Below are positions 1 to 10,870 of a DNA stretch of 64,000 nt, one piece after another; position 1 is the stretch's first letter, and each line of letters starts with the position of its first letter. Under the pieces are notes generated by a model. It was not told where the DNA came from, ran no database searches, and saw nothing but the letters and a program-made list of their open reading frames with translations. The translations under genes were made by a program, and so were the position numbers. Origin of the DNA: Hydractinia symbiolongicarpus (Eukaryota; Cnidaria; Hydrozoa; Anthoathecata; Hydractiniidae); NCBI RefSeq assembly GCF_029227915.1, contig NC_079888.1, positions 24,284,001 through 24,348,000 on the forward strand, given 5' to 3'.

Positions 1-201
1 TAAAAATGTTTTCATTTTTGATGAGACGCTGAATAAAAGAAGTTTAATCGCCGGCAAACGAGAACCCGCGATTTCCCGTAAATCCCAGCTTGGCCCGTAT
101 AGTCAAAAGTATACAAAGAAAGTACCCAGGGAGTAAACTCATTTCCCGAACGATTTTTTTAATTATTTTTTCACCACTAAAACGCATGAGACTTGTAGTT
201 T

Positions 202-223
202 TCAAAAATGTTTTCATTTTTGA
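202..223 (+). repeat. Perfect dyad in each monomer (potential hairpin)
   Basis: Left arm TCAAAAATG (202-210), loop TTTT (211-214), right arm CATTTTTGA (215-223). The arms are exact reverse complements over 9 bp. The element recurs in nearly every monomer. Where the outer C is T (gtttttaaaaatg variants) the pair becomes a T-G wobble, so an RNA hairpin would still form on the + strand. Where the loop reads CTTT (for example 1015-1024) the inner arms stay intact. In the V subfamily two substitutions break two of the nine pairs. No function is shown; a DNA cruciform, a protein site or a transcript hairpin are all possible. Confidence 0.85.
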
Positions 224-403
224 TGAGACGCTGAATAAAAGCAGTGTAATCGCCGGCAAACGAAAACCTGCGATTTCCCTAAATCCCGGACTCGGCCCGT
301 ATAGTCAAAAGTATACAAAGAAAGTACCCAGGGAATAAACTCATTTCCCGAACGATTTTTTTAATTATTTTTTCACCACTAAAACGCATGAGACTTGTAG
401 TTT
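202..403 (+). repeat. Reference monomer (202 bp) with landmarks
   Basis: A typical complete unit. In order it holds: a dyad (202-223); GATGAGACGCTGAATAAAAG (221-240); a GC-rich block (about 251-300) starting with GCCGGC and ending with GGCCCGTATAG; caaaag followed by the palindrome GTATAC (311-316); AGTACCCAGGGA (323-334); AACTCATTTCCCGAACG; and two T tracts separated by a short A/T stretch (about 354-373). It closes with CACCACTAAAACGCATGAG and CTTGTAGTTT, which lead into the next dyad at 404. The GC-rich block and the T-tract stretch give each unit a two-part base composition. The length is not a multiple of three, so no frame stays open through successive units. Confidence 0.95.
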
Positions 404-1095
404 TCAAAAATGTTTTCATTTTTGATGAGACGCTGAATAAAAGCAGTGTAATCGCCGGCAAACGAAAACCTGCGATTTCCCTAAATCCCGGACTCGGCCC
501 GTATAGTCAAAAGTATACAAAGAAAGTACCCAGGGAGTAAACTCATTTCCAGAACGATTTTTTAAATTATTTTTTCACCACTAAAACGCATAAAACTTGT
601 AGTTTTTAAAAATGTTTTCATTTTTGATGAGACGCTGAATAAAAGAAGTTTAATCGCCGGCAAATGAAAACCCGCGATTTCCCGTAAATCCCGGCTTGGC
701 CCGTATAGTCAAAAGTATACAAAGAAAGTACCCAGGGAGTAAACGCATTTCCCGAACGATTTTTTAAATTATTTTTTCACCACTAAAACGCATGAGACTT
801 GTAGTTTTTAAAAATGTTTTCATTTTTGATGAGACGCTGAATAAAAGCAGTTTAATCGCCGGCAAACGAAAACCTGCGATTTCCCTAAATCCCGGACTCG
901 GCCCGTATAGTCAAAAGTATACAAAGAAAGTACCCAGGGAGTAAATTCATTTCCAGAACGATTTTTTAAATTATTTTTTCACCACTAAAACGCATAAAAC
1001 TTGTAGTTTTTAGAAATGCTTTCATTTTTGATGAGACGCTGAATAAAAGAAGTTTAATCGCCGGCAAACGAAAACCCGCGATTTCCCGTAAATCC

Positions 1096-1108
1096 CGGGC
1101 TTGGCCCG
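1096..1108 (+). repeat. Short GC-rich dyad CGGGC-TTG-GCCCG (subset of monomers)
   Basis: CGGGC (1096-1100) and GCCCG (1104-1108) are reverse complements around a TTG loop. It exists only in monomers whose GC block reads cccgggcttggcccg. Monomers with cccggactcggccc or cccggcttggcccg have lost part of one arm. It is therefore a variant-specific dyad, less conserved than the AT-rich one at the monomer start. Confidence 0.7.
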
Positions 1109-2374
1109 TATAGTCAAAAGTATACAAAGAAAGTACCCAGGGAGTAAACTCATTTCCCGAACGATTTTTTAAATTATTTTTTCACCACTAAAACGCATAA
1201 AACTTGTAGTTTTTAAAAATGTTTTCATTTTTGATGAGACGCTGAATAAAAGAAGTTTAATCGCCGGCAAATGAAAACCCGCGATTTCCCGTAAATCCCG
1301 GCTTGGCCCGTATAGTCAAAAGTATACAAAGAAAGTACCCAGGGAGTAAACGCATTTCCCGAACGATTTTTTAAATTATTTTTTCACCACTAAAACGCAT
1401 GAGACTTGTAGTTGTCAAAAATGTTTTCATTTTTGATAAGACGCTTAATGAGAGAGGTTTAATCGCCGGCAAACGAAATCCCGCGTTTTCCCGTAAATCC
1501 GGGGCTTGGCCCGTATAGTCAAAAGTATACAAAGAAAGTACCCAGGGAGTAAACTCATTTCCCGAACGATTTTTTAAATTACTTTTCCACCACGAAAACG
1601 CATGAGACTTGTAGTTTTTAAAAATGTTTTCATTTTTGATGAGACGCTGAATAAAAGAAGTTTAATCGCCGGCAAACGAAAACCTGCGATTTTCCGTAAA
1701 TCCTGGACTCGGCCCGTATAGTCAAAAGTATACAAGGAAAGTACCCAGGGAGTAAACTCATTTTCCAAACGATTTTTTAAATTATTATTTCACCACAAAA
1801 ATGCATGAGACTTGTAGTTTTTAAAAATGTTTTCATTTTTGATGAGACGCTGAATAAAAGAAGTTTAATCGCCGGCAAACGAGAACCCGCGATTTCCCGT
1901 AAATCCCAGCTTGGCCCGTATAGTCAAAAGTATACAAAGAAAGTACCCAGGGAGTAAACTCATTTCCCGAACGATTTTTTTAATTATTTTTTCACCACTA
2001 AAACGCATGAGACTTGTAGTTTTCAAAAATGTTTTCATTTTTGATGAGACGCTGAATAAAAGCAGTGTAATCGCCGGCAAACGAAAACCTGCGATTTCCC
2101 TAAATCCCGGACTCGGCCCGTATAGTCAAAAGTATACAAAAAAAGTACCCAGGGAGTAAACTCATTTCCCGAACGATTTTTTTAATTATTTTTTCACCAC
2201 TAAAACGCATGAGACTTGTAGTTTTCAAAAATGTTTTCATTTTTGATGAGACGCTGAATAAAAGCAGTGTAATCGCCGGCAAACGAAAACCTGCGATTTC
2301 CCTAAATCCCGGACTCGGCCCGTATAGTCAAAAGTATACAAAGAAAATACCCAGGGAGTAAACTCATTTCCAGA

Positions 2375-3590
2375 ACGATTTTTTAAATTATTTTTTCACC
2401 ACTAAAACGCATAAAACTTGTAGTTTTTAAAAATGTTTTCATTTTTGATGAGACGCTGAATAAAAGAAGTTTAATCGCCGGCAAATGAAAACCCGCGATT
2501 TCCCGTAAATCCCGGCTTGGCCCGTATAGTCAAAAGTATACAAAGAAAGTACCCAGGGAGTAAACGCATTTCCCGAACGATTTTTTAAATTATTTTTTCA
2601 CCACTAAAACGCATGAGACTTGTAGTTTTTAAAAATGTTTTCATTTTTGATGAGACGCTGAATAAAAGCAGTTTAATCGCCGGCAAACGAAAACCTGCGA
2701 TTTCCCTAAATCCCGGACTCGGCCCGTATAGTCAAAAGTATACAAAGAAAGTACCCAGGGAGTAAATTCATTTCCAGAACGATTTTTTAAATTATTTTTT
2801 CACCACTAAAACGCATAAAACTTGTAGTTTTTAGAAATGCTTTCATTTTTGATGAGACGCTGAATAAAAGAAGTTTAATCGCCGGCAAACGAAAACCCGC
2901 GATTTCCCGTAAATCCCGGGCTTGGCCCGTATAGTCAAAAGTATACAAAGAAAGTACCCAGGGAGTAAACTCATTTCCCGAACGATTTTTTAAATTATTT
3001 TTTCACCACTAAAACGCATAAAACTTGTAGTTTTTAAAAATGTTTTCATTTTTGATGAGACGCTGAATAAAAGAAGTTTAATCGCCGGCAAATGAAAACC
3101 CGCGATTTCCCGTAAATCCCGGCTTGGCCCGTATAGTCAAAAGTATACAAAGAAAGTACCCAGGGAGTAAACGCATTTCCCGAACGATTTTTTAAATTGT
3201 TTTTTCACCACTAAAACGCATGAGACTTGTAGTTTTTAAAAATGTTTTCATTTTTGATGAGACGCTGAATAAAAGCAGTTTAATCGCCGGCAAACGAAAA
3301 CCTGCGATTTCCCTAAATCCCGGACTCGGCCCGTATAGTCAAAAGTATACAAAGAAAGTACCCAGGGAGTAAATTCATTTCCAGAACGATTTTTTAAATT
3401 ATTTTTTCACCACTAAAACGCATAAAACTTGTAGTTTTTAGAAATGCTTTCATTTTTGATGAGACGCTGAATAAAAGAAGTTTAATCGCCGGCAAACGAA
3501 AACCCGCGATTTCCCGTAAATCCCGGGCTTGGCCCGTATAGTCAAAAGTATACAAAGAAAGTACCCAGGGAGTAAACTCATTTCCCGAAC
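2375..3590 (+). repeat. 3-monomer HOR (607 bp), two copies
   Basis: The unit holds three monomer types in fixed order: a (cataaaac, gcaaatgaaaa, taaacgcattt), b (catgagac, gcag, cctgcg with ccctaaat, taaattcatttccag) and c (cataaaac, tagaaatgct, cccgggcttgg). Copies are about 2375-2981 and 2982-3590; the markers at 2762/3369 and 2832/3439 are 607 bp apart. The same order also appears at about 554-1160, where a second unit starts and breaks off at 1405. Confidence 0.85.
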
Positions 3591-5159
3591 GATTTTTTAT
3601 ATTATTTTTTTACCACTAAACGCATGAGACTTGTAGTTTTCAAAAAATTTTTCATATTTGATGGGACGCTGAATAAAAGAATTTTAATCGCCGGCAAACG
3701 AAAACCTGCGATTTCCCTAAATCCCGGACTCGGCCCGTATAGTCAAAAGTATACAAAGAAAGTACCCAGGGAGTAAACTCATTTCCAGAACGATTTTTTA
3801 AATTATTTTTTCACCACTAAAACGCATAAGACTTGTAGTTTTTAAAAATGTTTTCATTTTTGATGAGACGCTGAATAAAAGAAGTTTAATCGGCGGCAAA
3901 CGAAAACCCGCGATTTCCCGTAAATTCCGGGCTTGGCCCCTATAGTCAAAAGTATACAAAGAAAGTACCCAGGGAGTAAACTCATTTCCCGAACGATTTT
4001 TTATATTATTTTTTTACCACTAAACGCATGAGACTTGTAGTTTTCAAAAATATTTTCATATTTGATGGGACGCTGAATAAAAGAATTTTAATAGCCGGCA
4101 AACGAAATCCCGCGTTTTCCCGTAAATCCGGGGCTTGGCCCGTATAGTCAAAAGTATACAAAGAAAGTACCCAGGGAGTAAACTCATTTCCAGAACGATT
4201 TTTTAAATTATTTTTTCACCACTAAAACGCATGAGACTTGTAGTTTTCAAAAATGTTTTCATTTTTGATGAGACGCTGAATAAAAGAAGTTTAATCGCCG
4301 GCAAACGAAAACCTGCGATTTCCCTAAATCCCGGACTCGGCCCGTATAGTCAAAAGTATACAAAGAAAGTACCCAGGGAGTAAATTCATTTCCAGAACGA
4401 TTTTTTAAATTATTTTTTTACCACTAAAACGCATAAAACTTGTAGTTTTTAAAAATGTTTTCATTTTTGATGAGACGCTGAATAAGAGAAGTTTAATCGC
4501 CGGCAAACGAAAACCCGCGATTTCCCGTAAATCCCGGGCTTGGCCCGTATAGTCAAAAGTATACAAAGAAAGTACCCAGGGAGTAAACTCATTTCCCGAA
4601 CGATTTTTTATATTATTTTTTTACCACTAAACGCATGAGACTTGTAGTTTTCAAAAAAATTTTCATATTTGATGGGACGCTGAATAAAAGAATTTTAATC
4701 GCCGGCAAACGAAAACCTGCGATTTCCCTAAATCCCGGACTCGGCCCGTATAGTCAAAAGTATACAAAGAAAGTACCCAGGGAGTAAACTCTTTTCCAGA
4801 ACGATTTTTTAAATTATTTTTTCACCACTAAAACGCATAAGACTTGTAGTTTTAAAAAATGTTTTCATTTTTGATGAGACGCTGAATAAAAGAAGTTTAA
4901 TCGGCGGCAAACGAAAACCCGCGATTTCCCGTTAATTCCGGGCTTGGCTCCTATAGTCAAAAGTATACAAAGAAAGTACCCAGGGAGTAAACTCATTTCC
5001 CGAACGATTTTTTGTATTATTTTTTTACCACTAAACGCATGAGACTTGTAGTTTTCAAAAACATTTTCATATTTGATGGGACGCTGAATAAAAGAATTTT
5101 AATAGCCGGCAAACGAAATCCCGCGTTTTCCCGTAAATCCGGGGCTTGGCCCGTATAGT
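3290..5159 (+). repeat. 5-monomer (1011 bp) HOR with V monomers
   Basis: V monomers at 3598 and 4609, the rare cggcggcaaa at 3891 and 4902, and V monomers at 4002 and 5013 are all 1011 bp apart. The match runs about 3290-4148 against 4301-5159. It ends where copy 2 changes from agtcaaaag to agtcgacag (5156-5164), which is also the start of a different array zone. Confidence 0.85.
3598..3801 (+). repeat. V subfamily monomer (divergent variant), first of about 19
   Basis: This variant has tatattattttttta in place of the usual aaattattttttc, CCACTAAACG with one A missing, a dyad changed to a form containing catatttg, GATGGGACG instead of GATGAGACG, and GAATTTTAAT. The changes travel together over about 95 bp. 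Copies begin near 3598, 4002, 4609, 5013, 6431, 6632 (partial hybrid), 10279, 12099, 12504, 13719, 14123, 16351, 18174, 23224, 25453, 26263, 26869, 38610 and 42256. Spacings are close to whole numbers of monomers (2, 3, 2, 7, 1, 18, 9, 2, 6, 2, 11, 9, 25, 11, 4, 3, 58, 18). I find none downstream of about 42.5 kb. Confidence 0.85.
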
Positions 5160-7710
5160 CGACAGTATACAAAGAAAGTACCCAGGGGGTAAACTCATTT
5201 CCCGAACGATTTTTTAATTTTTTTTTTTCACCACTAAAACGCATGAAACTTGTAGTTTTCAAAAATGTTTTCATTTTTGATGAGACGCTTAATGAAAGAA
5301 GTTTAATCGCCGGAAAACGAAAACCCGTGATTTCCCGTAAATCCCGGGCTTGGCCCGTATAGTCGAATGTATACAAAGAAAGTACCCTGTGAGAAAACTC
5401 ATTTCCAGAACGATTTTTTTAATTATTTTTTCACCACTAAAACGCATAAGACTTGTAGTTTTTAAAAATGTTTTCATTTTTGATGAGACGCTGAATAAAA
5501 GCAGTTTAATCGCCGGCAAACGAAAATCCGCGATTTCCCGAAAATCCCGGACTCGGCCGTATAGTCAAAAGTATACAAAGAAAGTACCCAGGGAGTAAAC
5601 TCATTTCCCGAACGATTTTTTAAATTATATATTCACCACTAAAACGCATGAGACTTGTAGTTGTCAAAAATGCTTTCATTTTTGATGAGACGTTTAATGA
5701 AAGAGGTTTAATCGACGGAAAACGAAAACTCCCGATTTCCCGTAAATCCCGGGCTTGGCCCGTATAGTCGAATGTATAAAAAGAAAGTACCCTGTGAGTA
5801 AACCCATTTCCAGAACGATTTTTTAAATTATTTTTTCACCACTAAAACGCATAAGACTTGTAGTTTTTATGAATGTTTTCATTTTTGATGAGACGCTGAA
5901 TAAAAGAAGTTTAATCGCCGGCAAACGAAAACCCGCGATTTCCCGTAAATTCCGGCTTGGCCGGTATAGTCAAAAGTATACAAAGAAAGTACCCAGGGAG
6001 TAAACTCATTTCCCGAAGGATTTTTTAAATCATTTTTTCACCACTAAAACGCATGAGACTTGTAGTTTTCAAAAATGTTTTCATTTTTGATGAGACGCTG
6101 AATAAAAGAAGTTTAATCGCCGGCAAACGAAAACCCGCGATTTCCCGTAAATCCCGGCTTGGCCCGTATAGTCAAAAGTATACAAAGAAAGTACCCAGGG
6201 AGTAAACTCATTTCCCGAACGATTTTTTAAATTATTTTTTCACCACTAAAACGCATGAGACTTGTAGTTTTCAAAAATGTTTTCGTTTTTGATGAGACGC
6301 TGAATAAAAGCAGTTTAATCGCGGGAAAACGAAATCCGGCGTTTTCCCGTAAATCCGGGGCTTGGCCCGTATAGTCGAATGTATACAAAGAAAGTACCCA
6401 GGGATTAAACTCATTTCCCGAACGATTTCTTATATTATTTTTTTACCACTAAACGCATGAGACTTGTAGTTTTCAAAAAAATTTTCATATTTGATGGGAC
6501 GCTGAATAAAAGAATTTTAATCGCCGGCAAACGAAAACCTGCGATTTCCCTAAATCCCGGACTCGGCCCGTATAGTCAAAAGTATACAAAGAAAGTACCC
6601 AGGGAGTAAACTCATTTCCAGAACGATTTTTTAAATTATTTTTTTACCACTAAACGCATGAGACTTGTAGTTTTGAAAAATATTTTCATATTTGATGGGA
6701 CGCTGAATAAAAGAATTTTAATAGCCGGCAAACGAAATCCCGCGTTTTCCCGTAAATCCGGGGCTTGGCCCGTATAGTCGAATGTATACAAAGAAAGTAC
6801 CCAGGGAGTAAACTCATTTCCCGAACGATTTTTTAATTTTTTTTTTTCACCACTAAAACGCATGAAACTTGTAGTTTTCAAAAATGTTTTCATTTTTGAT
6901 GAGACGCTTAATGAAAGAATTTTAATCGCCGGAAAACGAAAACCCGCGATTTCCCGTAAATCCCGGGCTTGGCCCGTATAGTCGAATGTATACAAAGAAA
7001 GTACCCTGTGAGAAAACTCATTTTCAGAACGATTTTTTTAATTATTTTTTCACCACTAAAACGCATAAGACTTGTAGTTTTTAAAAATGTTCTCATTTTT
7101 GATGAGACGCTGAATAAAAGCAGTTTAATCGCCGGCAAACGAAAATCCGCGATTTCCCGAAAATCCCGGACTCGGCCGTATAGTCAAAAGTATACAAAGA
7201 AAGTACCCAGGGAGTAAACTCATTTCCCGAACGATTTTTTAAATTATTTATTCACCACTAAAACGCATGAGACTAGTAGTTGTCAAAAATGCTTTCATTT
7301 TTGATGAGACGTTTAATGAAAGAGGTTTAATCGCCGGAAAACGAAAACTCCCGATTTCCCGTAAATCCCGGGCTTGGCCCGTATAGTCGAATGTATAAAA
7401 AGAAAGTACCCTGTGAGTAAACCCATTTCCAGAACGATTTTTTAAATTATTTTTTCACCACTAAAACGCATAAGACTTGTAGTTTTTATGAATGTTTTCA
7501 TTTTTGATGAGACGCTGAATAAAAGAAGTTTAATCGCCGGCAAACGAAAACCCGCGATTTCCCGTAAATTCCGGCTTGGCCGGTATAGTCAAAAGTATAC
7601 AAAGAAAGTACCCAGGGAGTAAACTCATTTCCCGAAGGATTTTTTAAATTATTTTTTCACCACTAAAACGCATGAAACTTGTAGTTTTCAAAAATGTTTT
7701 CATTTTTGAT
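5013..7710 (+). repeat. 8-monomer (1619 bp) repeat, 5013-6100 and 6632-7710
   Basis: The marker tttttatgaatg recurs at 5861 and 7480, and long reading frames recur at 5017/6636, 5289/6908 and 5350/6969, always 1619 bp apart. The second copy begins in a hybrid V monomer: at 6632 the T-rich part is ordinary (aaattatt) but the rest (taccactaaacg) is V-type, which marks the exchange point. Confidence 0.85.
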
Positions 7711-8467
7711 GAGACGCTTAATGAAAGAAGTTTAATCGCCGGAAAACGAAAACCCGCGATTTCCCGTAAATCCCGGGCTTGGCCCGTATAGTCGAATGTA
7801 TACAAAGAAAGTACCCTGTGAGAAAACTCATTTCCAGAACGATTTTTTTAATTATTTTTTCACCACTAAAACGCATAAGACTTGTAGTTTTTAAAAATGT
7901 TTTCATTTTTGATGAGACGCTGAATAAAAGCAGTTTAATCGCCGGCAAACGAAAATCCGCGATTTCCCGAAAATCCCGGACTCGGCCGTATAGTCAAAAG
8001 TATACAAAGAAAGTACCCAGGGAGTAAACTCATTTCCCGAACGATTTTTTAAATTATTTATTCACCACTAAAACGCATGAGACTTGTAGTTGTCAAAAAT
8101 GCTTTCATTTTTGATGAGACGTTTAATGAAAGAGGTTTAATCGCCGGAAAACGAAAACTCCCGATTTCCCGTAAATCCCGGGCTTGGCCCGTATAGTCGA
8201 ATGTATAAAAAGAAAGTACCCTGTGAGTAAACCCATTTCCAGAACGATTTTTTAAATTATTTTTTCACCACTAAAACGCATAAGACTTGTAGTTTTTATG
8301 AATGTTTTCATTTTTGATGAGACGCTGAATAAAAGAAGTTTAATCGCCGGCAAACGAAAACCCGCGATTTCCCGTAAATTCCGGCTTGGCCGGTATAGTC
8401 AAAAGTATACAAAGAAAGTACCCAGGGAGTAAACTCATTTCCCGAAGGATTTTTTAAATCATTTTTT
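6848..8467 (+). repeat. 4-monomer HOR (810 bp), two copies
   Basis: Copies about 6848-7657 and 7658-8467. Markers at 7480/8290 (tttttatgaatg) and the recurring frames at 6908/7718 and 6969/7779 are 810 bp apart. A third tttttatgaatg monomer lies at 9100, again 810 bp on, but its flanks match 5641-6021 better (both read atcgacgg, at 5711 and 8950), so the third unit is a mosaic. Confidence 0.85.
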
Positions 8468-10870
8468 CACCACTAAAACGCATGAGACTTGTAGTTTTCA
8501 AAAATGTTTTCATTTTTGATGAGACGCTGAATAAAAGAAGTTTAACCGCCGGCAAACGAAAACCCGCGATTTCCCGTAAATCCCGGCTTGGCCCGTATAG
8601 TCAAAAGTATACAAAGAAAGTACCCAGGGAGTAAACTCATTTCCCGAACGATTTTTTAAATTATTTTTTCACCACTAAAACGCATGAGACTTGTAGTTTT
8701 CAAAAATGTTTTCATTTTTGATGAGACGCTGAATAAAAGCAGTTTAATCGCCGGAAAACGAAATCCGGCGTTTTCCCGTAAATCCGGGGCTTGGCCCGTA
8801 TAGTCGAATGTATACAAAGAAAGTACCCAGGGAGTAAACTCATTTCCCGAACGATTTTTTAAATTTTTTTTTCACCACTAAAACGCATGAGACTTGTAGT
8901 TGTCAAAAATGCTTTCATTTTTGATGAGACGTTTAATGAAAGAGGTTTAATCGACGGAAAACGAAAACTCCCGATTTCCCGTAAATCCCGGGCTTGGCCC
9001 GTATAGTCGAATGTATAAAAAGAAAGTACCCTGTGAGTAAACCCATTTCCAGAACGATTTTTTAAATTATTTTTTCACCACTAAAACGCATAAGACTTGT
9101 AGTTTTTATGAATGTTTTCATTTTTGATGAGACGCTGAATAAAAGAAGTTTAATCGCCGGCAAACGAAAACCCGCGATTTCCCGTAAATTCCGGCTTGGC
9201 CGGTATAGTCAAAAGTATACAAAGAAAGTACCCAGGGAGTAAACTCATTTCCCGAAGGATTTCTAAATCATTTTTTCACCACTAAAACGCATGAGACTTG
9301 TAGTTTTCAAAAATGTTTTCATTTTTGATGAGACGCTGAATAAAAGCAGTTTAATCGCCGGAAAACGAAATCCGGCGTTTTCCCGTAAATCCGGGGCTTG
9401 GCCCGTATAGTCGAATGTATACAAAGAAAGTACCCAGGGAGTAAACTCATTTCCCGAACGATTTTTTAAATTTTTTTTTCACCACTAAAACGCATGAGAC
9501 TTGTAGTTTTCAAAAATGTTTTCATTTTTGATGAGACGCTTAATGAAAGAGGTTTAATCGCCGGAAAACGAAAACCCGCGATTTCCCGTAAATCCCGGGC
9601 TTGGCCCGTATAGTCGAATGTATACAAAGAAAGTACCCTGTGAGAAAACTCATTTCCAGAACGATTTTTTTAATTATTTTTTCACCACTAAAACGCATAA
9701 GACTTGTAGTTTTTAAAAATGTTTTCATTTTTGATGAGACGCTGAATAAAAGCAGTTTAATCGCCGGCAAACGAAAATCCGCGATTTCCCGAAAATCCCG
9801 GACTCGGCCGTATAGTCAAAAAGTATACAAAGAAAGTACCCAGGGAGTAAACTCATTTCCCGAACGATTTTTTAAATTATTTTTTCACCACTAAAACGCA
9901 TGAGACTTGTAGTTGTCAAAAATGCTTTCATTTTTGATGAGACGTTTAATGAAAGAGGTTTAATCGCCGGAAAACGAAAACTCCCGATTTCCCGTAAATC
10001 CCGGGCTTGGCCCGTATAGTCGAATGTATAAAAAGAAAGTACCCTGTGAGTAAACCCATTTCCAGAACGATTTATTAAATTATTTTTTCACCACTAAAAC
10101 GCATAAGACTTGTAGTTTTTAAAAATGTTTTCATTTTTGAGGAGACGCTGAATAAAAGAAGTTTAATCGGCGGCAAACGAAAACCCGCGATTTCCCGTAA
10201 ATTCCGGGCTTGGCCCCTATAGTCAAAAGTATACAAATTAAGTACCCAGGGAGTAAACTCATTTCCCGAACGATTTTTTATATTATTTTTTTACCACTAA
10301 ACGCATGAGACTTGTAGTTTTCAAAAATATTTTCATATTTGATGGGACGCTGAATAAAAGAATTTTAATAGCCGGCAAACGAAATCCCGCGTTTTCCCGT
10401 AAATCCGGGGCTTGGCCCGTATAGTCGAATGTATACAAAGAAAGTACCCAGGGAGTAAACTCATTTCCCGAACGATTTTTTAAATATTTTTTTCACCACT
10501 AAAACGCATAAAACTTGTAGTTTTCAAAAATGTTTTCATTTTTGATGAGACGCTTAAGGAAAGAGGTTTAATCGCCGGAAAACGAAAACCCGCGATTTCC
10601 CGTAAATCCCGGGCTTGGCCTGAATAGTCGAATGTATACAAAGAAAGTACCCTGTGAGAAAACTCATTTCCAGAACGATTTTTTTAATTATTTTTTCACC
10701 ACTAAAACGCACAAGACTTGTAGTTTTTAAAAATGTTTTCATTTTTGATGAGACGCTGAATAAAAGCAGTTTAATCGCCGGCAAACGAAAATCCGCGATT
10801 TCCCGAAAATCCCGGACTCGGCCGCATAGTCAAAAGTATACAAAGAAAGTACCCAGGGAGTAAACTCATT
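8460..10870 (+). repeat. Mosaic satellite segment built from earlier zone-2 units
   Basis: Bases 8460-8830 match 6031-6400 (offset 2429), 8880-9260 match 5641-6021 (offset 3239), and 9540-9890 match 7718-8070 (offset 1822). A V monomer sits at 10279. Local oddities: ggatttctaaatca near 9258 (one base short with a C in the T run) and acaaattaag near 10233. No non-satellite sequence is present. Confidence 0.7.

Larger units (their letters stand above)
160..563 (+). repeat. Single-monomer tandem duplication (202 bp), gcagtgtaat variant
   Basis: Two adjacent monomers share the rare gcagtgtaat variant at 241 and 443 and are otherwise nearly identical. The pair was copied with the 9-monomer block (2062 and 2264). 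In the related segment near 11.4 kb only one such monomer is present and it reads gcagtttaat, so the doubling probably came after that long-range copy was made. Confidence 0.8.
1..3226 (+). repeat. 9-monomer (1821 bp) duplication, 1-1405 and 1822-3226
   Basis: Bases 1-1405 recur at 1822-3226 with only a handful of differences (for example one A/G change near 2139). Shared rare markers are gcagtgtaat at 241/443 and 2062/2264, taaattcat at 941 and 2762, and tagaaatgct at 1011 and 2832; all keep an offset of 1821. The match ends near 1405, where copy 1 reads gttgtc and copy 2 reads gttttt. The left edge lies outside the window. Confidence 0.9.

Noticed and set aside
202-403. CENP-B box in the monomer
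   Set aside because: Using the fixed bases TTCG, A and CGGG of the mammalian box, the best minus-strand candidate (GTTCGGGAAATGAGTTT) matches TTCG and the A but not CGGG; the GC-block candidate near TTCGTTTGCCGG fails at both. I do not claim a box.
350-425. Phased A/T tracts as a sequence-directed bend
   Set aside because: T and A tract centres lie about 12 bp apart and then become irregular, not at a steady 10-10.5 bp. Curvature is possible but not supported well enough to annotate.
3598-3801. V subfamily as a separate inserted element
   Set aside because: The V segment aligns base for base with the same part of ordinary monomers and keeps the unit spacing, so it is a diverged monomer and not an insertion.
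5355-5375. tRNA-like B box at agtcgaatgta
   Set aside because: Only a short resemblance to the GTTCGAAT core; no A box, cloverleaf or terminator at the right spacing. The site is simply one of two alternative monomer variants.
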